Shown: positions 1-5,496 of the stretch, in pieces
How positions within the stretch are numbered: position 1 is the stretch's first letter
Layout of the letters: the number at the start of each line of letters is the position of its first letter
Source: DATMXS01 sp050260275
GTDB taxonomy: Bacteria > Acidobacteriota > Terriglobia > Bryobacterales > Bryobacteraceae
Direction: 5' to 3'
Assembly (NCBI GenBank): GCA_050260275.1
Contig: JBLNBX010000009.1
Span: forward strand, 1 to 8,893
DNA: 8,893 nt
Made by a program: the position numbers and the translations under genes
The notes under the pieces: generated by a model
Told to the model about the DNA's origin: nothing
The model's database searches: none
Seen by the model: the letters and a program-made list of their open reading frames with translations, nothing else

Positions 1-215
1 TGCTCATGATCGCCGACCACTACGCCGGCGCGCGCATGTGGTACGTGGGCGATACGATCGACGACGCTGGAAGCGCGCGAGCCGCGGGTGTCCCGTTCAT
101 CGGCATCGCGTCGCCGGTCAACCCGTATCAGGACGAGACGGTGCGGTCGTTCCGCGCCGCGGGCGCGATCGCGGTGCTCGAAGACATCAATCAGATCGAA
201 TCGGTGCTGCCGTGA
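1..215 (+). CDS. HAD-family phosphatase, C-terminal fragment (5' end outside window)
   Basis: Only the last 70 or so residues are present; the reading frame is open from position 3 and the gene begins upstream. The visible segment YVGDTIDD is HAD motif IV (GDxxxD), which holds the magnesium-coordinating aspartates, followed by the usual helix and strand (SARAAGVPFIGIA) of the Rossmann-like core. This identifies a haloacid-dehalogenase-type hydrolase. The catalytic nucleophile motif I (DxDxT/V) lies outside the window. The stop TGA overlaps the hisB ATG by one base (TGATG), so the two are co-transcribed and probably translationally coupled. Established knowledge: histidinol-phosphate phosphatase in E. 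coli HisB is a HAD domain fused to the dehydratase. Inference: this unfused HAD protein may supply that step here, but other substrates (phosphoglycolate-like) are possible. Confidence 0.8.
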   Translation, partial: LMIADHYAGARMWYVGDTIDDAGSARAAGVPFIGIASPVNPYQDETVRSFRAAGAIAVLEDINQIESVLP

Positions 216-802
216 TGAGAACCGCCAAGATCGAACGCAATACGAAAGAGACGCGCATCGCCGGGAGCCTGCGAATCGAAGGACGCGGCCGGTACGAGAT
301 CTCGACCGGCGTACGGTTTCTCGACCACATGCTCGAGCTGTTCGCGAAACACGGCGGCTTCGACCTGAACCTGCGCGCTGAGGGCGATCTCGACGTGGAC
401 CAGCACCACACCGTCGAAGACGTGGGGCTGGTGCTCGGACAGTTGTTCGCGCAGGCGCTCGGCGACCGCCGCGGCATCAATCGCGCGGGCTACTTCGTGA
501 TGCCGATGGACGAGACGCTGGCCGTCGTCGCGGCCGATCTCGGCGGACGGCCGTACCTCGTCTACAAGGACCAGGTGAAGACGCGGCTGGTCGGCGACTT
601 GCAAGCCGAGCTACTCGAGGATTTCTTCCAGGGCTTCGCGAATCAGGCCGGGGCGAACCTGCATGTGAAGGTGCTCTACGGCCGGTCGAACCATCACAAG
701 GTCGAAGCGATCTTCAAGTGCTTCGCGCGCGCGATGAAGTTTGCCTGCTCGACGGACGCGCGGCTCAAGGGCGAGCTGCCCTCGACGAAAGGCCTGCTAT
801 GA
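215..802 (+). CDS. hisB: Imidazoleglycerol-phosphate dehydratase
   Basis: Converts imidazoleglycerol phosphate to imidazole-acetol phosphate in histidine biosynthesis (cytoplasmic, Mn-dependent, a 24-mer in the family). The 195-residue product is a stand-alone dehydratase with no HAD domain fused at its N-terminus. Family landmarks are all present: FLDHML (His38), HHTVEDVG (His64, His65, Glu68, Asp69), PMDETLA near 97-103, the second metal motif SNHHKVEAIFK (His160, His161, Glu164), and the C-terminal PSTKGLL. The two HHxxE motifs mark the duplicated half-domains whose histidines bind the two metal ions. The ATG at 215 overlaps the upstream HAD gene's TGA and begins the conserved domain directly, whereas the open frame further upstream has no family similarity. 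The stop TGA at 800-802 overlaps an in-frame ATG (799) for the hisH frame. Confidence 0.97.
   Translation: MRTAKIERNTKETRIAGSLRIEGRGRYEISTGVRFLDHMLELFAKHGGFDLNLRAEGDLDVDQHHTVEDVGLVLGQLFAQALGDRRGINRAGYFVMPMDETLAVVAADLGGRPYLVYKDQVKTRLVGDLQAELLEDFFQGFANQAGANLHVKVLYGRSNHHKVEAIFKCFARAMKFACSTDARLKGELPSTKGLL
787..792 (+). promoter_or_regulatory. Shine-Dalgarno-like site serving an ATG at 799 in the hisH frame
   Basis: GAAAGG ends six bases before an ATG (799-801) that overlaps the hisB TGA as ATGA, the classic arrangement for coupled operon genes. The ATG is in frame with hisH and open all the way through. The conserved hisH start at 904 has no comparable site within 5-12 bases upstream (CCCCACAAGCCCT). 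This site may therefore be the real translation entry for hisH, or a relic of the pre-insertion junction. Confidence 0.5.
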
Positions 803-810
803 ACGAAAAA

Positions 811-897
811 GGGGACAAAAACCCGGGACAGTATACTCATTCCCGGTTTTCCGGAGGCGGGCTGGGAGCCCGCCGCAGGCCGGGGGCCTGCCCCACA
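811..897 (+). repeat. REP-like palindromic intergenic repeat between hisB and hisH (element A)
   Basis: This spacer is built of stem-loops. The first is CCGGGA (823-828) against TCCCGG (841-846), with a 12-base loop containing CAGTATACTCAT and A/T-rich flanks that nearly pair as well. The second is GGCGGGCT (856-863) against AGCCCGCC (867-874) with a GGG loop. The third is GCAGGCC (875-881) against GGCCTGC (885-891), again with a GGG loop. The end CCTGCCCCA recurs at the two other repeat sites in this window; 17 bases (879-895) are identical to 8411-8427. The composition and tandem hairpins are those of a REP/RAYT-type or MITE-like dispersed repeat; that family assignment is inference. Confidence 0.7.
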
Positions 898-903
898 AGC
901 CCT

Positions 904-1497
904 ATGATCGCCGTCTTCGATTACGGCGCGGGCAATCTGCGGTCGGTGGAGAACACGCTCCTGGAGATCGGAGCGGCCTACGAGATCATCCGCGACGCCG
1001 CGGGCATACGGAGCGCGGAGAAAATCATCCTGCCCGGCGTCGGCCACTACGGCCAGATGATGCGCGCGCTCGATGCGCTCGACGTGCGCGGCGAGCTGGT
1101 CGAGCGGATCAAAGCCGGCGTGCCGTTCCTCGGAATCTGCCTGGGGTTGCAGGCGCTGCTCGAATCGGGCGAAGAAGCGCCCGAGGCGCGCGGACTGGCG
1201 ATCTTCCCCGGCATGGTGAAGCGGTTCCCGCCGGGCGCGCGCGTGCCGCACATGGGCTGGAACGAGCTCGAGCCGCAGGGCGCTTCGCGGCTGCTGCGGA
1301 ACATCGGCCCGTCTCCTTACGTGTACTTCGCGCACAGCTACTACGTTCCGGTGCGCGCGGAGGCGGTCGCAACCTGCACTTACACGCTCGCCTACACGGC
1401 GGTGCTCGAAACCGGCAACGTCTTCGGCGTGCAGTTTCATCCGGAGAAGTCCGGCCCGCTCGGGCTGAAGATCGTCAGGAATTTCGTGGAGCTCTGA
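904..1497 (+). CDS. hisH: Imidazole glycerol phosphate synthase, glutamine amidotransferase subunit
   Basis: Class I glutamine amidotransferase that hydrolyses glutamine and channels ammonia to HisF, making imidazoleglycerol phosphate and AICAR. From the ATG at 904 the product is 197 residues, normal for the family. Visible landmarks are FDYGAGN at the N-terminus, PGVGHYGQMM (44-53, oxyanion-strand region), the nucleophile elbow GICLGLQ with Cys79, MGWN (117-120), YFAHSYY (141-147), and GVQFHPEKS with His179 and Glu181 completing the triad. The start at 904 is chosen because the conserved domain begins exactly there. It lacks a Shine-Dalgarno, however, and the frame is open back to an ATG at 799 that does have one, giving a possible 35-residue extension encoded by the repeat. 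It lies one base from hisF, its obligate partner. Confidence 0.96.
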   Translation: MIAVFDYGAGNLRSVENTLLEIGAAYEIIRDAAGIRSAEKIILPGVGHYGQMMRALDALDVRGELVERIKAGVPFLGICLGLQALLESGEEAPEARGLAIFPGMVKRFPPGARVPHMGWNELEPQGASRLLRNIGPSPYVYFAHSYYVPVRAEAVATCTYTLAYTAVLETGNVFGVQFHPEKSGPLGLKIVRNFVEL

Positions 1498-1498
1498 A

Positions 1499-2263
1499 AT
1501 GCTGGCCAAGCGCATCATTCCCTGTCTGGACGTCACGGCGGGCCGCGTCGTCAAGGGCGTCAACTTCGTAAACCTGCGGGACGCGGGCGATCCGGTCGAG
1601 CTGGCGGACCGCTACAACCAGCAGGGCGCCGATGAACTCGTGTTCCTCGATATCACCGCATCGAGCGACGCGCGCGACATCATGGCGGACGTTGTGGCCC
1701 GCACCGCGCGGAAGGTGTTCATTCCCCTCACGGTGGGCGGCGGCATTCGCTCGGTCGCGGACGCGCGGAAGATTCTGCTCGCGGGCGCGGACAAGGTCAG
1801 TATCAACACGGCGGCGGTGAACCGGCCGGAGCTGCTCTCGGAGCTCAGCGCCGAGTTCGGCGCCCAGGCGGTGGTGCTCGCGATCGACGCGAAGCGGAAC
1901 GGCCCGGGCGTGTGGCACGTGTACGTGCGCGGCGGGCGCGACGATACCGGGATCGACGCGGTCGATTGGGCCGCGCGCGGGGAAGCGCTCGGCGCGGGCG
2001 AGATTCTGCTCACGTCGATGGACACCGATGGCGTCCAGGAAGGCTTCGACTGCGAGCTGACGCGCGCCGTGTCGCGCGCCACGCACATCCCGGTGATCGC
2101 CTCGGGCGGGGCGGGCAAACCCGAGCATTTCTCGCGCGTCCTGACCGTGGGCGAGGCCGACGCCGCGCTGGCAGCCTCTGTGTTCCACTACGGGACCTAC
2201 ACGGTCGCCGACCTGAAGCGGCACCTCGCCTCGGACGGCATCCCGGTGCGGAGGACCGCGTGA
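1499..2263 (+). CDS. hisF: Imidazole glycerol phosphate synthase, cyclase subunit
   Basis: A (beta/alpha)8 barrel that uses ammonia from HisH to cyclise PRFAR into imidazoleglycerol phosphate, releasing AICAR to purine synthesis. At 254 residues it has typical length. The N-terminus MLAKRIIPCLDV places the catalytic Asp11, and VVLAID places the second catalytic aspartate at residue 130, matching the family numbering. Phosphate-binding loops are visible at TVGGGIRS (78-85) and IASGGAGKPEHF near the C-terminal half. LTSMDTDG is the conserved strand-6 segment. The ATG follows the hisH TGA after a single base, and the end overlaps hisA by four bases (GTGA), so hisH, hisF and hisA are likely translated as a coupled unit. 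Confidence 0.98.
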   Translation: MLAKRIIPCLDVTAGRVVKGVNFVNLRDAGDPVELADRYNQQGADELVFLDITASSDARDIMADVVARTARKVFIPLTVGGGIRSVADARKILLAGADKVSINTAAVNRPELLSELSAEFGAQAVVLAIDAKRNGPGVWHVYVRGGRDDTGIDAVDWAARGEALGAGEILLTSMDTDGVQEGFDCELTRAVSRATHIPVIASGGAGKPEHFSRVLTVGEADAALAASVFHYGTYTVADLKRHLASDGIPVRRTA

Positions 2264-2961
2264 TCATCCCCTGCATCGACCTGATGGACGGCAAGGTGGT
2301 GCAGCTCGTCCAGGGGCGCGACAAGGCGCTTGAAGGCGGCACGCCCGCCGAGATGCTGCAGCAGTTCGCGGCGTTCCCGGAGATTCAGGTGATCGACCTC
2401 GACGCCGCGCTCGGCCGCGGCTCGAACGACGCCATCGTCGAATTCCTCGCCGCGCGCGCTCGCACGCGAGTCGGCGGCGGCGTCCGCACCGTGGAACGTG
2501 CGCGGGAGCTGGCTGCGCGCGGCGCACACAAGGTGATCGTCGGGACGGCGGCCTTCTCCGCCGCGGGCGCCAACACGGATTTCCTCGGCGAGCTGGCCGC
2601 GGCGGTCGGCCGCGAGCGCATCCTGATCGCGCTCGATTCGAAAGGCGGCCGCATCGTCGTCAAAGGCTGGCGCGAGGCGACCGCCCTCAGCGCGGAAGAA
2701 GTACTCGCGAGCCTGGAGCCCTACTGCGGCGGCTTCCTGTGTACATATGTAGACAAGGAGGGGATGCTCCAGGGAACGGATCTCGACTGGTTCCGCCGCC
2801 TCCGCGCCGCGACCCCCCTTGAAATCACCGCCGCCGGCGGCATCACCACCCTCGACGAAGTCCGCGCGCTACAGGAGATGAACGTCCATGCCGCCCTCGG
2901 GATGGCGATCTACACCGGCCGCTTGGGCCTGGACGAGCTAGTTAAAATCCAGTCAGATTAG
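2260..2961 (+). CDS. hisA: ProFAR isomerase (phosphoribosylformimino-5-aminoimidazole carboxamide ribotide isomerase)
   Basis: Catalyses the Amadori-type isomerisation of ProFAR to PRFAR, the substrate of HisF/HisH. It is a 233-residue (beta/alpha)8 barrel homologous to HisF, slightly shorter than the usual 240-250. The GTG at 2260 overlaps the hisF stop as GTGA, and the conserved domain starts at once (IIPCIDLMDGKVVQL). Catalytic acid/base candidates are Asp7 (PCIDLMDG) and Asp126 (LIALDSKGG). Phosphate loops are VGGGVRT (71-77) and AAGGITT (191-197). The strand-6 segment reads FLCTYVDKEGMLQG where most bacterial HisA have a TDIxRDGTLxG-type motif, so this is a divergent subgroup; Thr162 and Asp165 keep the functional positions. 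The gene ends with TAG and no his gene follows. Confidence 0.94.
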   Translation: MIIPCIDLMDGKVVQLVQGRDKALEGGTPAEMLQQFAAFPEIQVIDLDAALGRGSNDAIVEFLAARARTRVGGGVRTVERARELAARGAHKVIVGTAAFSAAGANTDFLGELAAAVGRERILIALDSKGGRIVVKGWREATALSAEEVLASLEPYCGGFLCTYVDKEGMLQGTDLDWFRRLRAATPLEITAAGGITTLDEVRALQEMNVHAALGMAIYTGRLGLDELVKIQSD

Positions 2962-3032
2962 TGGACTTTTAGGTCATCAAACCGGAAATCGCGCTAGACT
3001 GAAATCAACAAGCTATTCAATTAGCATCTCTT

Positions 3033-3053
3033 ACGGCGCACCCCATGCGTCGT
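3033..3053 (+). other. Hairpin in the his operon 3' region
   Basis: ACGGCGCA (3033-3040) pairs with TGCGTCGT (3046-3053) through one G-U wobble, with a CCCCA loop. It lies 72 bases after the hisA stop and 17 bases before the terminator stem. AAGCCCC at 3055-3061, just after it, is repeated at 3070-3076. Both copies can pair with GGGGCTT of the terminator, so alternative folds are possible. The 158-base region 2962-3114 otherwise shows no open reading frame of note. Confidence 0.45.
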
Positions 3054-3069
3054 TAAGCCCCTCTGAGTG

Positions 3070-3101
3070 AAGCCCCGAGCCTCCAACGGTCCGGGGCTTT
3101 T
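3070..3101 (+). terminator. Rho-independent terminator of the his operon
   Basis: The stem AAGCCCCG (3070-3077) pairs with CGGGGCTT (3092-3099) across a 14-base loop. The right arm runs into TTTT (3098-3101), giving a conventional intrinsic terminator about 110 bases after hisA. The last T also begins the TATAAT at 3101-3106. Confidence 0.8.
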
Positions 3102-3106
3102 ATAAT
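3101..3106 (+). promoter_or_regulatory. Probable -10 box of the cytochrome gene
   Basis: A perfect TATAAT lies 8 bases before the TTG start of the cytochrome gene, so a transcript would begin near 3112-3115 with little or no leader. No good TTGACA is seen at the -35 distance, where the terminator stem-loop lies, so either the promoter is weak, another sigma factor is used, or the match is chance. The TAA inside it also closes the cytochrome frame upstream. Confidence 0.45.
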
Positions 3107-3114
3107 ACGAGATC

Positions 3115-3636
3115 TTGGCACTTTTCCTGCTCCTCTTAGCTCTGGTCGCCGCGCCGCAGAAGCGCTTCGTGCACCCGGGCGAGTGCTCGAGCTGCCACCG
3201 GGCCGCGCAGCCCGGGGTTTGCCTCGGGTGCCACGACGCCAAATCCGCCAAGCTTGCCGCGGCGCACCGGGAACAGCCTTTTGCGGCCTCAAAGTGCACA
3301 AATTGCCATGATCCGCACTCTTCCAACGCCGCAAAACTGCTCTACGAGATCCCGCACGGGCCGTTTGCCGGGCGGCGATGCGATGAATGCCATTCCGAAC
3401 CTGTGGATGGGAAAATCCGGATCAGCGGCGGCAACGTGCGCGACCTGTGCCTCACCTGCCACGTCGTGATCGGAAACCGGGTCGCGTCGAGCAAGTCGGC
3501 GCACGCGGCGCTCGCCTGCACTGCCTGCCACACGCCCCATACCAGCAACTTCCGCCCGCACCTGAAGGCCGCGCGCGAAGCGGTGTGCCGGACCTGCCAC
3601 CGCGACGGGCCGCCGAGCCCGGAATTTTCTCACTAA
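3115..3636 (+). CDS. Seven-haem c-type cytochrome (doubled CXXCH type)
   Basis: Predicted exported multihaem electron-transfer protein of 173 residues with seven CXXCH haem-attachment motifs. These start at residues 24 (CSSCH), 36 (CLGCH), 61 (CTNCH), 89 (CDECH), 112 (CLTCH), 135 (CTACH) and 158 (CRTCH). The last four are spaced exactly 23 residues apart. CHDPH and CHTPH following two of them are typical of the doubled-CXXCH cytochrome domain. A hydrophobic N-terminus (residues 2-13) would act as signal peptide or anchor but lacks the usual basic n-region. The TTG at 3115 is the only plausible start, because a TAA lies four codons upstream and the intervening codons (TAC, GAG, ATC) are not starts. 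Terminators lie on both sides, so the gene is probably monocistronic. Its redox partner cannot be told from context. Confidence 0.88.
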   Translation: MALFLLLLALVAAPQKRFVHPGECSSCHRAAQPGVCLGCHDAKSAKLAAAHREQPFAASKCTNCHDPHSSNAAKLLYEIPHGPFAGRRCDECHSEPVDGKIRISGGNVRDLCLTCHVVIGNRVASSKSAHAALACTACHTPHTSNFRPHLKAAREAVCRTCHRDGPPSPEFSH

Positions 3637-3684
3637 AAACCTGCATCCATCCGCGGGTGCCTGAATCGAATTGTGTATAGGCTA

Positions 3685-3703
3685 CTGGGACAGCCTGGGA
3701 CAG
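3685..3703 (+). repeat. Tandem CTGGGACAG repeat in the cytochrome-phoU spacer
   Basis: CTGGGACAG occurs at 3685-3693 and again at 3695-3703 (period 10); each copy can form a small CTG/CAG hairpin. The GGGACAG core also occurs in the hisB-hisH repeat (825-831). The surrounding 143-base spacer (3637-3779) is free of coding signal and also holds small stems such as CGCT...AGCG around GGC-AACA-GCC (about 3725-3749). Confidence 0.4.
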
Positions 3704-3749
3704 GAAAAATCAGTTCGGGGCAAGCGCTGGGCAACAGCCGGGGATAGCG

Positions 3750-3780
3750 GGGCGCGTCGAAAGACGCGCCCTTTGCTGTT
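3750..3780 (+). terminator. GAAA-capped hairpin terminator after the cytochrome gene
   Basis: GGGCGCGTC (3750-3758) pairs perfectly with GACGCGCCC (3763-3771), closed by a GAAA tetraloop and followed on the + strand by TTTGCTGTTT. The T-tract is interrupted but the stem is very stable. It suits termination of rightward transcription toward the convergent phoU. On the - strand the same hairpin begins eight bases past the phoU stop but lacks a T-tract, so any leftward role would be transcript stabilisation or rho-assisted. Confidence 0.7.
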
Positions 3781-4451
3781 TAGGTGAGGGTCTCGCGCAC
3801 TTCCGCGTGGTGCCGGACGTCCACTCCCTTCACCAGGAACAGAACATCCTCGGCGACGTTGGTGGCGTGATCCGCGATCCGCTCCAGGTTCCGCGCGACG
3901 AAAATCAGGTCGAGCGCGCGCGAAATCGTCGTCGGGTCGTTCCGCATGAAGCTGATGAGCTCCTGGTAGATGCCGTCGCGCAGGTCATCCACCGCGTCGT
4001 CTGAAAGCAGCACGGCGCGCGCCAGCTCGGAATCGCGGTTCACGAAGGCATCCAGGCTCTTCCGCACCATCGACTCGACCAGCTTCGCCATCCGCGGGAT
4101 ATCGATCAGCGGCTTCACCTCGGGCTGGTGCATCAGCGAGAGCGAACGCTCGACGGTGTTCACCGCCAGGTCGCCCATGCGCTCGAGGTCGCTGTTGATC
4201 TTGATGGCGGCGGTGAGGAAGCGCAGGTCCTTCGCCATCGGCTGGTGCAGCGCGAGCAGCCCGACGGCAAAGTCGTCGATCTCGATCTCCATCTGGTTGA
4301 TGCGCGCTTCGTTCCGCAGAACGTCCTGGGCCTCGGCCTCGTCGCGCTCCACCAGCGACAGCACGCTCTTGTGGATGGCCAGCTCGACCAAGCCGGCCAT
4401 TTCAAGCAGCCTTCTCTGCAACTCGTTCAGTTCTTCGATAAAGTGGCGCAA
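3780..4451 (-). CDS. phoU: Phosphate-specific transport system accessory protein PhoU
   Basis: PhoU damps the Pho regulon by linking the PstSCAB transporter to the sensor kinase PhoR and restrains phosphate uptake; it is cytoplasmic and membrane-associated. The 223-residue product has the family's two repeated three-helix bundles. Each carries a metal-cluster signature: DLERMGDLAVNTVE (88-101) and NLERIADHATNVAED (188-202). GLVELAIHKSV near residue 20 and LRFLTAAIKI near 76 are typical. The start is TTG at 4451-4449, supported by an upstream GGAG with seven-base spacing and by the family N-terminus (HFIEELNELQRRLLEMAGL). It is the last gene of the pst operon, separated from pstB by a hairpin-rich 204-base spacer. 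Confidence 0.96.
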   Translation of the reverse strand: MRHFIEELNELQRRLLEMAGLVELAIHKSVLSLVERDEAEAQDVLRNEARINQMEIEIDDFAVGLLALHQPMAKDLRFLTAAIKINSDLERMGDLAVNTVERSLSLMHQPEVKPLIDIPRMAKLVESMVRKSLDAFVNRDSELARAVLLSDDAVDDLRDGIYQELISFMRNDPTTISRALDLIFVARNLERIADHATNVAEDVLFLVKGVDVRHHAEVRETLT

Positions 4452-4458
4452 AAAATAA

Positions 4459-4462
4459 CTCC
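4459..4462 (-). promoter_or_regulatory. Ribosome binding site fixing the phoU TTG start
   Basis: On the - strand, GGAG is followed by TTATTTT (seven bases) and then TTG. The spacing is ideal and no ATG or GTG is better placed, which supports the rare TTG start. Confidence 0.65.
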
Positions 4463-4484
4463 GACGGCTTTCAGTTTAGCCCGA

Positions 4485-4566
4485 AGCGGACCGGGCCGCC
4501 GCGGGATGGCCGGACGCGGGCCCGGCCGAAACGAGACGCCCGCCGCAGGCCCAAGCCGGACGCGGC
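4485..4566. repeat. GC-rich repeat-derived spacer, proximal part (element B, phoU side)
   Basis: This stretch is almost pure G/C palindromic sequence. It holds a direct repeat GCCGGACGCGG at 4509-4519 and 4555-4565, the palindrome CGGGCCCG, and 13 bases (4538-4550, GCCCGCCGCAGGC) identical to 868-880 in the hisB-hisH element. No coding signal is seen. It appears to be part of the same dispersed repeat family as the adjoining large palindrome. Confidence 0.5.
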
Positions 4567-4651
4567 GTGGGGCAGGTTGCCAAACCTGCGGCCGATTGCC
4601 AAATCGGCCTGCCGGTTAACAACCGGCCGCAGGTTTGGCAACCTGCCCCAC
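4567..4651. repeat. Large composite palindrome between pstB and phoU (element B)
   Basis: A perfect 28-base inverted repeat: 4567-4594 is the exact reverse complement of 4624-4651, with 29 bases between. Within it are four consecutive small hairpins: GCAGGTT/AACCTGC (4572-4589), GGCCGATT/AATCGGCC (4590-4609), GCCGGTT/AACCGGC (4611-4627), and the mirrored GCAGGTT/AACCTGC (4629-4646). Three loops contain the TTGCCA or TGGCAA word. RNA from either strand would fold either as one long stem or as four small ones. Outer ends are GTGGGGCAGG and CCTGCCCCAC, shared with the other repeat sites in the window. It starts only four bases beyond the pstB stop on the - strand. Confidence 0.85.
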
Positions 4652-4655
4652 AGTC

Positions 4656-5495
<840 letters not shown>

Positions 5496-5496
5496 A

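Noticed and set aside
694..1563. 289-codon open frame on the - strand across hisH
   Set aside because: It is antisense to the motif-complete hisH, begins inside hisF and ends in hisB, and its Arg/His/Ala-rich product has no domain character. It is a GC-driven shadow.
1475..2224. 249-codon open frame on the - strand across hisF
   Set aside because: Lies wholly antisense to hisF with its catalytic motifs intact; low-complexity composition and no recognisable motif.
3660..3685. TATAGG at 3676-3681 as a promoter
   Set aside because: No -35 partner or extended -10 is present, and no gene follows on that strand.
3637..3780. Possible c-di-GMP or similar riboswitch (GGGCAACAGCC and TAGCGGGG strings)
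   Set aside because: The conserved core elements and their order are missing, and it lies at the 3' end of convergent genes rather than before one.
4567..4651. Tandem hairpins considered as a CRISPR array or attC-type recombination site
   Set aside because: There are no regularly spaced identical direct repeats with unique spacers, and no integrase or cas gene. The structure is one nested palindrome.
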